Shown here piece after piece: positions 37,000 through 46,585 of a DNA stretch of 64,000 nucleotides; the first letter of the stretch is position 1; each line of letters starts with the position of its first letter. The DNA lies in contig DKPP01000007.1 in the NCBI GenBank assembly GCA_002471255.1, positions 62,001-126,000 on the forward strand, written 5' to 3'. The notes under the pieces were generated by a model. It was not told the origin of the DNA and searched no databases. It saw only the letters and a list, made by a program, of their open reading frames with translations. This stretch comes from Akkermansiaceae bacterium UBA7331. Its GTDB lineage: Bacteria > Verrucomicrobiota > Verrucomicrobiia > Verrucomicrobiales > Akkermansiaceae. Both the position numbers and the translations under genes were made by a program.

Positions 37000-37500
37000 A
37001 AATACTATATATACCCAATTTTTCAGCATTTCAAGCATTCATCAAATACACGCCATATCATAAGGTGGGGGATTTTGATAATCATGTTAGAAAAATTGCT
37101 TCACCCCATCAACCAATTCTCTTTGTCCATACCTAAAAGGCGTTTAAAAATCGGTCCAAACCCTGGTAACGACAAAAATTTATCACCAAAAGATATGGAG
37201 ATCAAAGAGCAAAATTTGAAAATAACACAAGCAAAATAATTTGTTTTTTTTGATCAATGTGACGAATTATTGACAGTCAATATCCAATCATGAGAGGATG
37301 AAAAAACATGCCATTTCTCAAAAATTTCGTGCTTGCTCCAAATCGAAAAAAAAATTAGCTTTCGCGCCCCCACAAAAAAGATGAAATAATGATTTTTACT
37401 AGCGACCACAATATGTAGTATGCGTCAAAAAATCACATACATTATTTTCCTTTTCAAAGATAAAAAGATAGTATAAAAGAATTGAACCCCACGCCCGGGA
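37000..37500. other. Long intergenic region upstream of nrdJ
   Basis: 501 bp. It holds a 51-codon ATG frame at 37084-37239 (starts MLEKLLHPINQF) with only a weak Gly-rich ribosome site, which I do not call as a gene. A 15-nt palindrome TATTGACAGTCAATA lies at 37268-37282 and a candidate NrdR box at 37406-37421. Promoter for nrdJ is expected within the last 120 bp, but no strong -35/-10 was found. Confidence 0.45.
37406..37421 (+). promoter_or_regulatory. Candidate NrdR box upstream of nrdJ
   Basis: CCACAATATGTAGTAT matches 13 of 16 positions of the NrdR box as I recall it (ACACWATATATWGTGT), 80 bp before the nrdJ start. NrdR boxes usually occur in pairs about 31 bp apart; no clear second copy is seen, so the call is tentative. 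Confidence 0.4.
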
Positions 37501-40500
37501 ATGAGTAAAAAACTCCGAGATTTTAAAACCAAAACTACAAAACGAACACAGAAGATGAGCACCGACGCCCAACAAACCATACTAAAATTAAGGACAGGAG
37601 AAGACCTGATTCTACCTCAGAGAAAAGATCTGCTTGGTGGATTAAAATTCACTAGACGATTCTCTCAAAACGTTATCCACCCATATGATGAGATTCAATG
37701 GACTCGTCGCGACATCCGCATTATGGATTGGAAAACCGGCAAGGCAATTTACGAACGTTTGGGAGTGGAAACTCCGGCTTATTGGGATGATAATGCAGTT
37801 CGTATCACTTCTGATAAATACCTTTTTGGCAGCGAACCGGGTACTGCCGAGTATGAAGAAAGCTTCCGTGATATTTTTAACCGAGTAGCCAATACATACA
37901 CCGTATGGGGCTGGGAAGAAGGTTATTTTGCCACTCTTGAAGACGCCAATATCTTCAATGAAGAAATCAAGGCAATGCTCGTAAAACAAATCTGGGCACC
38001 AAACTCACCGGTATGGTTTAACATCGGCCACTGGGAACAATGGCGTTGGGGTCGTCCGGACTTGAGAGAAATCTATTCAGGTCACGGCAATAAGTCCTAT
38101 CATACAAAGGGCACGAAAAACAACCTCAAGACATATTCGCTACAATCTACATACGAATATCCACAATGCTCTGCTTGCTTCTTAACAGAAGTAGAAGACA
38201 GCATGGAGGCTATCTTGAACCACACCAAAACCGAAGGTCGCATTTTCGCATCCGGTTCAGGTGTAGGTGTTAATCTTTCTACTCTTCGCTCATCCAAGGA
38301 ACCTATTAGCGGTAAAGGTCGTTCATCAGGTCCTATTTCCTTTGACCGTGGTTGGGACCGTATGGCTGGTGCCATCAAATCAGGTGGCAAGACACGTCGT
38401 GCAGCGCGTATGGTGCTCATGTTTAGTGATCACCCTGATATTTTCGATTTCATCAATTGTAAAAATAAGCAAGAAGACGTTGCTAAAGTCATTTTACGCG
38501 AACACAATGTACACGTAGAGCTTAAGCAAATTGCCGAAACTAAGCTTGTAGCGGGTACTCCTGCCGAAAAAGCTGCTGCTCGCGTTATTTTATCATTACC
38601 TTTAGCCACGGATCATCAATTTGATCCACACATGGATGCCCTGTTATATGGTGAGACCCTCTCTCACCAAAATGCTAACCACTCCGTATCCCTCAAAGGA
38701 GATTTCTGGCAAGCACTTAATAACAACGGTAATACTTATACGCGTTGGGTCACCAATCCTGCCCACATCGAAAAAACCTTCCGTGCACAAGAGCTTTTGG
38801 AGCTCATGTCTAAATCCATTTGGGATAACGGCGAACCGGGGGTACACAATAATGATGTGATCAATTTATGGAACCCAGTGAAATCTTTGGGCGACATCAG
38901 CACATCTAATCCATGTTCCGAATACGTATTCCTGAATAATACGAGCTGTAACTTATCTTCCTTCAATGCCTATCGATTCTTAGTAAAAGACGATAAAGGT
39001 CATCCATACTTTGACGCGCCAGCCCTAGAGCACGCAGCTCGTTTGGCTATGGTATGTGCCGACTTAAACATTGAGCGAGGCGGCTTCCCTATCCCTGAAA
39101 TCGCTGAAGGCACCTACAGATTCCGTACCACCGGTATCGGATATGCTAACGTAGGCGGTGCCTTGATGGCATTAGGCGTACCTTATGATTCTGATGAAGG
39201 TCGCTGGATTGCATCACAATTATGCAGTGTTTTAACAGCTGCTTGTTGGGTGGCTTCTGCTGAAATGGGTGCAGAACTTGGCTCTTATGTGGAATATAAT
39301 GCTACCAAGAAAGATTTGCTTGCCGTATTGAGATTACACACAGCAGCTCATTCTCTTGGTGCCTCTCTATCCAAACCGAAAGAAGCCAAAGGCTTTGACG
39401 ATTTAATCGATTCTATCTTAAACAAAGCAGGCGGACCATTACCTGAATCTCAAGGCTTAACAGCTTCATACGCTTTACACGCCTATCTCAAGAGCTTCAA
39501 AAATCCGTCTAAACTCAATGAAGAGCGCATCGCTCCTGCATTAGGTCTTTGCAACTTAGCATCCACCTTATGGGAAAAGGCCGTTAAATCATCAGCACAT
39601 CGTAACTCCTTTGTTTCCGTAATGGCTCCAACCGGCACCATTTCCGCTCCATTGGGTTGCTATGACGAAGGTACCACATCCATTGAGCCTGACTACACCT
39701 TAGTTAAGTGGAAGCAACTTGCCGGTGGCGGTTCTCTTAAGATGTTTAACCGTCTCGCCCTCGAAGGTCTTCGCACTTTAGGCTATACCGAAGAATACAT
39801 CAACGAATCAGCTTTAGAAGTAGCCGGTCTTGATGGTTTGGTTTCCGCTTTCTCCGGTAATATGGATTCAGTAGTTAATCAATTGATTGCTGACCCATGT
39901 GGAGATTTGGCAGGTCCTGTACGTTTGGCTTGGAGACGACTTCTTTCCGGTGCCGAATCTAAGAGCGAAATCATGGACAAAGTGGCTTACATCACTAATC
40001 CGTCCAACATGGCCGTACTTGATGGTGATGAATTAACCGTTATCAACGGCTCTGCTCACATTGAATCCATTCCATGGATCGATAAAAAGGATCTTCCTGT
40101 ATTTGACTGTGCTGCCACAAATGGCAATGGCGTACGTGCAATCAGCCCATCAGGCCACGTTCACATGCTCGGTGCCATCCAGCCATTTATCTCCGGTGCA
40201 TGCTCCAAGACAGTTAACATGCCGGTGTCGGCATCTGTAGAAGATATCTACGATTCACTTGTGATGTCTCACGACTTGGGCGTAAAATGTATTGCTATTT
40301 TCCGTGCAGGTTCCAAGGCAAATGCCGTTTATGTGGTTGATACTCCTGAGACTCGTCTCTTTAAGGCAAACCATGTATGGCAACAACTTGTAGAAGGCGG
40401 AGCACAGGCTATCGAAGAAATTATCGCTGAAGCTTCCAAGCCAAAACAGCGTAAATTACCTGGTCGTCGTTTAGGTCAAACAGTTAAATTCTCCGTTGGT

Positions 40501-41088
40501 GGGCAATTAACAGGCTACTTAACAGTAGGAGTTTATACCGATGGCACTTGTGGCGAAGTATTTGGTCGATTGGGTCAAGTAGGCTCCTTTGCATCAGGTA
40601 TGTTTGAAGCTTACTGTAAGCTTCTTTCTACAGCTTTGCAATTCGGTGTACCGCTTAAAGAAGTAGTCAAAGGCTTCCGCAACTATTCTTTCGAACCTTC
40701 AGGTTTCTGTCGTGTAGGTGATGATAACGAAACTGATGCTTGCAGCGAAATCCGCTCTTGTGCTTCCGTGGTGGACTTGATTGCCAAGATTCTTGCATGG
40801 CTCTTCCCTGAAAGTAATGGCTACCGTCTTCGTGATGTATTCACCATGACTCAAGCGCAAATCCCGGGTCAAGCGTCCGATACGGAAGTGAAGATATTAC
40901 CTCCAAGAATCATCACTAATGTAGCAGCCAAAACACCAGCTATTGAGAACAAGCCTAAGAATAGCGACGGCGCCATGCTAAATGGAGCTTCCATTTGTCC
41001 TCAATGTCACTCTTTAGCCTACGTGCAAGACGGTAAATGTAAATCATGCCGTTCATGTGGTTATAAAGATGGCGGTTGCGGTGAATAA
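37501..41088 (+). CDS. nrdJ: Adenosylcobalamin-dependent ribonucleotide reductase (class II)
   Basis: Makes deoxyribonucleotides independently of oxygen using adenosylcobalamin, 1195 aa (the long NrdJ type). Core motifs are visible: YPQCSACFLTEVEDSME near residue 220, NPCSEYVFLNNTSCNLSSF with catalytic Cys, and the loop APTGTISAPLGC. The C-terminal redox/zinc part (residues 1165-1195) has CPQCH, CKSCRSCG and a final GGCGE. The start at 37501 is one option; a second ATG at 37555 (MSTDAQQ) could also be used. A strong terminator follows 24 bp after the stop. Confidence 0.95.
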   Translation: MSKKLRDFKTKTTKRTQKMSTDAQQTILKLRTGEDLILPQRKDLLGGLKFTRRFSQNVIHPYDEIQWTRRDIRIMDWKTGKAIYERLGVETPAYWDDNAVRITSDKYLFGSEPGTAEYEESFRDIFNRVANTYTVWGWEEGYFATLEDANIFNEEIKAMLVKQIWAPNSPVWFNIGHWEQWRWGRPDLREIYSGHGNKSYHTKGTKNNLKTYSLQSTYEYPQCSACFLTEVEDSMEAILNHTKTEGRIFASGSGVGVNLSTLRSSKEPISGKGRSSGPISFDRGWDRMAGAIKSGGKTRRAARMVLMFSDHPDIFDFINCKNKQEDVAKVILREHNVHVELKQIAETKLVAGTPAEKAAARVILSLPLATDHQFDPHMDALLYGETLSHQNANHSVSLKGDFWQALNNNGNTYTRWVTNPAHIEKTFRAQELLELMSKSIWDNGEPGVHNNDVINLWNPVKSLGDISTSNPCSEYVFLNNTSCNLSSFNAYRFLVKDDKGHPYFDAPALEHAARLAMVCADLNIERGGFPIPEIAEGTYRFRTTGIGYANVGGALMALGVPYDSDEGRWIASQLCSVLTAACWVASAEMGAELGSYVEYNATKKDLLAVLRLHTAAHSLGASLSKPKEAKGFDDLIDSILNKAGGPLPESQGLTASYALHAYLKSFKNPSKLNEERIAPALGLCNLASTLWEKAVKSSAHRNSFVSVMAPTGTISAPLGCYDEGTTSIEPDYTLVKWKQLAGGGSLKMFNRLALEGLRTLGYTEEYINESALEVAGLDGLVSAFSGNMDSVVNQLIADPCGDLAGPVRLAWRRLLSGAESKSEIMDKVAYITNPSNMAVLDGDELTVINGSAHIESIPWIDKKDLPVFDCAATNGNGVRAISPSGHVHMLGAIQPFISGACSKTVNMPVSASVEDIYDSLVMSHDLGVKCIAIFRAGSKANAVYVVDTPETRLFKANHVWQQLVEGGAQAIEEIIAEASKPKQRKLPGRRLGQTVKFSVGGQLTGYLTVGVYTDGTCGEVFGRLGQVGSFASGMFEAYCKLLSTALQFGVPLKEVVKGFRNYSFEPSGFCRVGDDNETDACSEIRSCASVVDLIAKILAWLFPESNGYRLRDVFTMTQAQIPGQASDTEVKILPPRIITNVAAKTPAIENKPKNSDGAMLNGASICPQCHSLAYVQDGKCKSCRSCGYKDGGCGE

Positions 41089-41111
41089 GCTGATTATTTA
41101 ATGTTCGTTTT

Positions 41112-41145
41112 AAAAGGTGGAAGAATCATTCTTCCACCTTTTTTT
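41112..41145 (+). terminator. Terminator of nrdJ
   Basis: Stem AAGGTGGAAGAAT/ATTCTTCCACCTT around a single C (effectively a small loop), followed by seven T. Confidence 0.9.
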
Positions 41146-41171
41146 GTATCAAAAACTGGTAAGCTAGACAC

Positions 41172-41200
41172 TTGCATGGATGAAATAAGGTTGATACACT
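41172..41200 (+). promoter_or_regulatory. Possible promoter for the UDPGP unit
   Basis: TTGCAT (41172-41177), 17-bp spacer, TACACT (41195-41200). Moderate match, well spaced, 28 bp before the start at 41229. Confidence 0.35.
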
Positions 41201-41228
41201 ACCCGCAACAAAACTGTTTGATTTGTAT

Positions 41229-42611
41229 ATGAAGTCTTTTGCACCATTTGAGGAGAAAATGAATAAGGAAGGCATCGCCCCTGCTGCCATTAAGGCATTT
41301 GAGCGTTGCTATCAATCACTTGTTAATAACGAATCAGGTATGATTCCGGAGGAATCCATCATTCCGGCCCAAGATGTAGAAGATTGGAATACAATCATTG
41401 CCAATACTCCTGAAGCATCAAAGGAAGTTTTAGCTCAATGTGTTTGCATTAAGCTTAATGGCGGTTTAGGAACCAGTATGGGGCTTCAAAAAGCTAAAAG
41501 CTTATTGCCACTTAAAGGTGATGATACCTTTTTGGATTTAATCATTAAGCAAGTTAAAGCTCTTAGAAAGATTTCCGGCACTCAAGTTCGTCTTTTATTG
41601 ATGAACTCATTTTCTACAAGTGAAGATACCTTACAATATTTAGAAAAATATGCGACAGATGGCTTCAATTTAGCATCCGAAGTAGAACTTATGCAAAATA
41701 AAGTTCCTAAAATTGATGCTGAAACATTTGAACCTGCCGTTTATCCTGAACAGCCCGATATGGAATGGTGCCCACCCGGTCACGGTGATCTCTACCCTGC
41801 TTTGATTGGTTCCGGCTGGTTAGATCAACTTTTAAAGGATGGAGTGAAATATGCATTTATTTCAAACTCCGACAATTTAGGCGCGCAGATGGATTTACGC
41901 TTCTTACAATGGTTCGCTCAAAGCAATGCACCATTTGTGATGGAAGTAACACGTCGCACGGAGTCTGACAAGAAAGGCGGTCATTTAGCCGTTCGTAAAT
42001 CTGACGATCAACTTATCTTACGCGAAGTAGCTCAATGCCCGAACGAAGATATTAATGAGTTCCAAAACATTGAAAAACATCAATATTTCAATACAAATAC
42101 TCTGTGGATTCGCCTAGACATCTTAAAACAAATCCTAGATGATAATGATGGAGTACTTCCTCTACCGATGATACGCAATAGTAAAACAGTCAACCCTAGA
42201 GATGCGGCATCTACTCCTGTTTATCAGTTAGAAACGGCGATGGGCGCCGGGATTGAGTGCTTCAATGGAGCCAAAGCTGTTAATGTTCCAAGATCTCGCT
42301 TTTTCCCTGTTAAAACAAGCTCCGATCTTCTCTTATTGCGTTCCGATGCAGTAGAAATCAACGAAGATGGCCTGATGCAACTTGCCGGTGAATGCCAAGG
42401 TGTAGCTCCTGTCATCGACTTAGATTCGAAAATTTATAAATTGGTTGATTCCTTAGACTCTTTGGGAATCCCTTCCCTCAAAAACACAAAAAAACTCACT
42501 ATCAAGGGCCCATTCCATTTTAACGATCAAGTTATTATTGAAGGCACTGTCAATTTCAACAATGACTCCTGCGAAACAAAAGAAATCACATCAGGAACCT
42601 ACAAATCCTGA
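41229..42611 (+). CDS. UTP-glucose-1-phosphate uridylyltransferase (UDPGP type)
   Basis: Makes UDP-glucose from UTP and glucose-1-phosphate, feeding glycogen, LPS and exopolysaccharide synthesis. 460 aa from ATG 41229; an in-frame TTG two codons upstream is not needed. The nucleotide-binding motif LNGGLGTSMGLQKAKSLLPL is intact and the fold matches the eukaryote-type UDPGP family rather than bacterial GalU; PPGHGDLYPALIGSG and FISNSDNLGAQMD are also family marks. First gene of a chain of overlapping frames with the next two. Confidence 0.93.
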   Translation: MKSFAPFEEKMNKEGIAPAAIKAFERCYQSLVNNESGMIPEESIIPAQDVEDWNTIIANTPEASKEVLAQCVCIKLNGGLGTSMGLQKAKSLLPLKGDDTFLDLIIKQVKALRKISGTQVRLLLMNSFSTSEDTLQYLEKYATDGFNLASEVELMQNKVPKIDAETFEPAVYPEQPDMEWCPPGHGDLYPALIGSGWLDQLLKDGVKYAFISNSDNLGAQMDLRFLQWFAQSNAPFVMEVTRRTESDKKGGHLAVRKSDDQLILREVAQCPNEDINEFQNIEKHQYFNTNTLWIRLDILKQILDDNDGVLPLPMIRNSKTVNPRDAASTPVYQLETAMGAGIECFNGAKAVNVPRSRFFPVKTSSDLLLLRSDAVEINEDGLMQLAGECQGVAPVIDLDSKIYKLVDSLDSLGIPSLKNTKKLTIKGPFHFNDQVIIEGTVNFNNDSCETKEITSGTYKS

Positions 42612-43176
42612 ATTTAAGTCTCAAAATTCTCTAAATGAAGACCTTTCCCTGTATAATCCGGGGTTAGGTCTTCAAGATATTGCTTCATTCGGTACGGATG
42701 AACGAGAATTAAGATTTACTCGTAATAGGCAAGCGTTCGGATGGATGACCCTAGCTTGCACATTCTTTACAACTGCGTTATTTACTGCTTTTTACATAAC
42801 CATGGTTGATGACCTCTATTATACGAAAGTATTTTATTGGTATGCAGCCTTGCAATTAGTTGTAAGCGGTGCCTTGTTTTATTACGCCACATACTGCTTA
42901 AAACACGCCTACGTTATCTTGAGCCCGGTAGGCATAGATGTATTACCGATCATTTATCCATCTAAAAGATTAAAATTTATCCCTTGGGATTCGATTTACG
43001 ATATCAGCCTGTCCGGAGCCAAAACCAACCTGCATCTTAACTCAGGAAAAACCGTGACTATCAAAAGCGGTATGATGAATAAACAAACTCGTGCTTATTT
43101 TGTCCAAGCAATTACGCATCGAGTCACACTTTTATTAAAACGTTATGGTAAGGCCGGAAAAACTCCAAGCGCTTAA
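42562..43176 (+). CDS. Membrane protein with PH-like domain, unknown function
   Basis: A 204-aa protein from ATG 42562, which lies 50 bp inside the previous coding end; a TTG at 42538 is a less likely start. Two TM helices are at about residues 65-90 and 100-120. After them, about 120-200 looks like a bacterial PH (bPH) domain: VILSPVGIDVL, KLKFIPWDSI-type and GKTVTIKSGMMNKQTRAYF. Its last 32 bases overlap the next gene. Function unknown. The tight overlap suggests translational coupling. Confidence 0.6.
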   Translation: MTPAKQKKSHQEPTNPEFKSQNSLNEDLSLYNPGLGLQDIASFGTDERELRFTRNRQAFGWMTLACTFFTTALFTAFYITMVDDLYYTKVFYWYAALQLVVSGALFYYATYCLKHAYVILSPVGIDVLPIIYPSKRLKFIPWDSIYDISLSGAKTNLHLNSGKTVTIKSGMMNKQTRAYFVQAITHRVTLLLKRYGKAGKTPSA

Positions 43177-43507
43177 GGAAAGAATGCTTTCCTTAGGCAT
43201 TAAAGAATCTGATCTTGAAGAAAGCTTCGTACGAGGTAGCGGTCACGGAGGGCAAAAAGTAAACAAAACAAATAACTGTGTTTTTCTTAAACATATTCCT
43301 AGCAATGTAGCGGTAAAGTGTCACGTAGATCGATCAAGAGAATTAAATCGCTTTTTAGCTCGAAGGGAATTATGTGATGCTATTGAGTTATTGCAAACCG
43401 GAGAATGTTTAGCCAAAACCAAAGTTATTCAGCGGATGCGTCGCCAGAAAGATCGTAGAAAGCGACGCAGTAAATCTTCAATCAACGCGAAACACAGCGA
43501 AGAATAA
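43145..43507 (+). CDS. Stand-alone RF-1-domain ribosome-rescue factor (ArfB/YaeJ-like)
   Basis: A 120-aa peptidyl-tRNA hydrolase that frees nascent chains from ribosomes stalled without a stop codon. The GGQ motif is intact (Gly35-Gly36-Gln37 in RGSGHGGQKVNKTNN), followed by VKCHVDRSRELNRFLARREL. No codon-recognition domains are present. A basic tail (RMRRQKDRRKRRSKSS) is expected to enter the mRNA channel. Start ATG 43145 overlaps the preceding gene by 32 bp. Together with ssrA it gives two rescue routes. A distinction between ArfB and the mitochondrial C12orf65-like group was not possible by eye. Confidence 0.85.
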   Translation: MVRPEKLQALKERMLSLGIKESDLEESFVRGSGHGGQKVNKTNNCVFLKHIPSNVAVKCHVDRSRELNRFLARRELCDAIELLQTGECLAKTKVIQRMRRQKDRRKRRSKSSINAKHSEE

Positions 43508-43524
43508 TATCTCACATTGTATTT

Positions 43525-44601
43525 TTATTTTACAGCAATAGCCTCTATCTCGATAAGCCAGCCGGGACGACAAACAGGAGCTTCGACAATCACGTAACGA
43601 TCATCAGGGAAACCGGATCTCTTTAGCAAATCATTAACTTTTGAATAATCCGAGCGATCTCTGAGATAGACGATTGCCTGCTTGATATCTTTTAAATGAG
43701 CATTATGCGGCAACAGCAATGCCTGTATGTTTTCTAAGGTTCTACGTGTTTGCATTTCTATATTATTCAAATGCATAATTAAACCGTCACGATCAATACT
43801 AGCTGTTCCCGAAATGAAAAAATAGGATTCATCATCCAAAAGAATCTTTGTCCCGCGCTCGAAGGATACGCCATAAATATGAGTAGGCGACATCCATTCT
43901 AATGCCTCCAAATACTCAATTTGATTGTCTTTCAAACCGAAAAAACACAATGAATCCATTTTCACCAATTGTTTAGGGTCAAAAAACCGTGCTTGTATTC
44001 CGGTACTGGCAATAAAATGGGTATCTGTATTGAGCCCTTGTGTTTTGAAAAAATCATTTCTAGCTTCGACCAGACCCTCATAATTATTATCTATATCACG
44101 ACAATAAATCCATGTGCGCTGAACATGATCGGAAATGCTACCACCCTCCTTTTTAATGTATTCGTCCAACGACATCCATTCTTCCTGCATTTGAAGATAA
44201 CTATCAGAATCAAATGTTTTATATTGGGTCTGAATAAAAGACATTTTCAATTCATCAAAGTCGATCGAAAGACTTTTTATTCCGCTGTTTTCATCAACTA
44301 CACGTTTGTCAGAGTTTAAAACAAACCAAACTTCAGCGGCTATTTTGGCACCGTTGGCAGGAGCCTGCTCGATTATCGATAACTGTACACGGGATAAATC
44401 AATCGATTCATTCAACATCTGTACTACGATATCATGTTGATTCGTTACATCACTTAAATGCAAACGCAATACAAATGGTAAGCAGGCAAACTTTTCAATA
44501 GCCGATAACAAATCACCTATTACCGTTTGCACATCATCGTGCAATAAACCTGTAGGTTGGTTTACATTAATACAAAGGAATTCGGAGTGTATATTAGCCA
44601 T
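43525..44601 (-). CDS. Two-domain Rid (YjgF)-family protein, possibly chorismatase-like
   Basis: A 358-aa cytoplasmic protein. The C-terminal part (about 225-358) is a Rid/YjgF domain: FISGTASIDRDG, QTRRTLENIQALL, and VCRPGWLIEIEAIA with the arginine at the usual ligand-binding place. The N-terminal half (about 1-200) is another, diverged domain of the same size. Two such domains, the first degenerate, are the layout of FkbO/Hyg5-type chorismatases, and HFIASTGIQARFF may match their STGI-like segment. Reaction not provable by eye. No genes on the same strand adjoin it, so context does not help. Confidence 0.6.
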   Translation of the reverse strand: MANIHSEFLCINVNQPTGLLHDDVQTVIGDLLSAIEKFACLPFVLRLHLSDVTNQHDIVVQMLNESIDLSRVQLSIIEQAPANGAKIAAEVWFVLNSDKRVVDENSGIKSLSIDFDELKMSFIQTQYKTFDSDSYLQMQEEWMSLDEYIKKEGGSISDHVQRTWIYCRDIDNNYEGLVEARNDFFKTQGLNTDTHFIASTGIQARFFDPKQLVKMDSLCFFGLKDNQIEYLEALEWMSPTHIYGVSFERGTKILLDDESYFFISGTASIDRDGLIMHLNNIEMQTRRTLENIQALLLPHNAHLKDIKQAIVYLRDRSDYSKVNDLLKRSGFPDDRYVIVEAPVCRPGWLIEIEAIAVK

Positions 44602-44783
44602 AAAGAAAAGCGTTTAATACATTACGTTATGGCAAACCTAAACATTACAGAAAACTATTTAGGCAATTTGGAATAACTTTTTATTGATTGCTTTTATTCT
44701 CAAACTTCCTATGGGAAAATACACTAATCATTTGATTACCGAGTCAAATGATAGTCAATATAGAAGTGAAACTGATACGCTCC

Positions 44784-45248
44784 TCACTCAGACAAAACTT
44801 CCGGCTTAACCATGACACGACAGACTGAAATATTCAATATGGCTAACTCATCATAAATATGTTGCACCTCATGATGAATTTCATCGCGCCGTTCTTGAGA
44901 TAATGAAAGCCTATCAAAAATATCGTTCAATACTATAGCATATTGGTTTTTTGCTTCCGTATTAAGCAATTTCCAATTGATTCCTTTAAAAAGCGTAGCC
45001 GTTTCCATATTATAAGGCAATTTACCCTGTAACATGAGCACCCCAATGATAGGATAACCTGCATATCTTTGCCAATATGTTGGATTATCATTGGAACCAT
45101 AAACCGATCCATTCCACGTCACCGTATATACCTTTTTGTAATCAGAAGATACGATACGAGCCTTTCCTTCCAATAATTCAATGCGATTATCGGCAATAGC
45201 ACTGAATGCTTCATAGATTTTCTCGATTGGTGGAAGTTTAAGCATCAT
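44784..45248 (-). CDS. Hypothetical protein, 154 aa
   Basis: Unrecognised. Soluble; begins LPPIEKIYEAFSAIADNRIE with a helix and has a small beta centre (TVTWNGSVYGSNDNPTYWQR) and a long helical C-terminus (LSQERRDEIHHEVQHIYDE). Gap to neighbours 110-180 bp; no operon evidence. The coding frame is continuous with ordinary codon use, so a real gene is likely. Confidence 0.55.
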   Translation of the reverse strand: MMLKLPPIEKIYEAFSAIADNRIELLEGKARIVSSDYKKVYTVTWNGSVYGSNDNPTYWQRYAGYPIIGVLMLQGKLPYNMETATLFKGINWKLLNTEAKNQYAIVLNDIFDRLSLSQERRDEIHHEVQHIYDELAILNISVCRVMVKPEVLSE

Positions 45249-45359
45249 AATAAGACTGTATTATAATATAATTTGATTTGATGATAAAACGATTTAGAAT
45301 AATTACAAACAAATTTTCTGTTTTCTTGTCAGTTGACATCTTTTATCTCAATTCCCTCA

Positions 45360-46490
45360 TCAAATTTTTATAAACGTTTTCTTTTTGTATAAAAAGTACA
45401 AAACAAGCCAAATAAATAGATAATTACATAAATAATAGATCACTTGTTTTGCGTCTCCGAATAAATCACTAAATCCTAAAAAAAGCTTTGGGCTAAATGA
45501 GTTTAATGGATTTACTAACATAACCCATATATAAACAAATAAAGCGTTTGAACCAATAACAACTAACGGAAAAACTAACTTTTTAAATCCTAATACATCG
45601 GTCAACAAATAAAATGAGGCCAACAAAAGATAGCACCATCCGGCTGCCCATAAGACCATAGAACTAGTAAATAACTGCTTAATAATAGGAAAAATTTCTG
45701 ACCAAGCTTTTCCCAAAATTAATAATAGTACACCTACAAGAAAAAGACATCCCAACTTCTTCCAATGACTCCAAGAACATTGCAAAATATAGCCTGCAAA
45801 CACACCAAGCATCGTTAAACCGCCAAAAGCTAATTGCGAAACAATCCACGTATATTCCGTACCATCTTGAAAATCTCCTTGTAAGTATAAGTCAACAAAA
45901 TAGGCCACATTATTGTATGGCTCTAGCATGCCATGGACCCATTCTCCCGATTTATTAGGATAAGGAACATACATCATGATTAACCAATAAGCAATTAGCA
46001 TGCCAAACATGGCTACAGCTTGCCAACGAATCTTCAAATGCATCATTAAAATTGAAGATATTAGGTAGCCACCACCAATCGCTTGTAATGTGTTACAAAA
46101 AAAGTCGATATTTTTAAGTTTAAAACTTAAAAGATTACCCTGCACCATCATCCCCAATACAAACAAGACAAAAAACCGTGTAATGACTTTGCGATATATT
46201 TTCCATTTCGGTTCGGTATGGATTCGACGACCAATAGAAAATGGCATTGCCGCACCTACGATGAAAATAAATAATGGCATCACCAAATCCCACGCGGAAA
46301 ATCCTTTACCCCAAGCAATGTGCGAAGAATGGTAATTAACCCATTCTTTGGATTCAGGGAATAGATAAATAAGTAAAGCTGCAACAAGAGATACACCTCC
46401 TGTTAAAAAAAACATATCAAATCCTCTTAATGCGTCAATTGCTACAATTCTAGCAGAAACCTTATTTGTAGAGGCGTTTTCATCGGGCAT
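45360..46490 (-). CDS. HGSNAT-like membrane acyltransferase (DUF5009)
   Basis: A 376-aa membrane protein with about ten TM helices of the heparan-alpha-glucosaminide N-acetyltransferase type. Signature: RIVAIDALRGFDMFFLTGG near residue 12 and HIAWGKGFSAWDLVMPLFIF with a His that in family members is used in acetyl transfer. Likely moves acetyl or another acyl group onto sugars across the membrane. Fits glycan metabolism; the acceptor is unknown. Single gene. Confidence 0.85.
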   Translation of the reverse strand: MPDENASTNKVSARIVAIDALRGFDMFFLTGGVSLVAALLIYLFPESKEWVNYHSSHIAWGKGFSAWDLVMPLFIFIVGAAMPFSIGRRIHTEPKWKIYRKVITRFFVLFVLGMMVQGNLLSFKLKNIDFFCNTLQAIGGGYLISSILMMHLKIRWQAVAMFGMLIAYWLIMMYVPYPNKSGEWVHGMLEPYNNVAYFVDLYLQGDFQDGTEYTWIVSQLAFGGLTMLGVFAGYILQCSWSHWKKLGCLFLVGVLLLILGKAWSEIFPIIKQLFTSSMVLWAAGWCYLLLASFYLLTDVLGFKKLVFPLVVIGSNALFVYIWVMLVNPLNSFSPKLFLGFSDLFGDAKQVIYYLCNYLFIWLVLYFLYKKKTFIKI

Positions 46491-46524
46491 ATTATCTTTT
46501 ACGTTACTATCGCAACGAATATTA

Positions 46525-46565
46525 CAAAATACCCCGCCCTTTTTTAATTAAAAGGACGGGGTATT
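46525..46565 (-). terminator. Terminator of the purD-DUF1287-SPFH unit
   Basis: Stem of about 12 bp with one mismatch (TACCCCG-CCTTTT and complement), followed on the minus strand by TATTTTGTAAT; 20 bp after the SPFH stop. Confidence 0.75.
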
Positions 46566-46585
46566 AAAAAATCAATAAGTACTGA

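Noticed and set aside
37084..37239. 51-codon ATG frame upstream of nrdJ
   Set aside because: Weak ribosome site and no recognisable sequence; left as a note in the intergenic entry.
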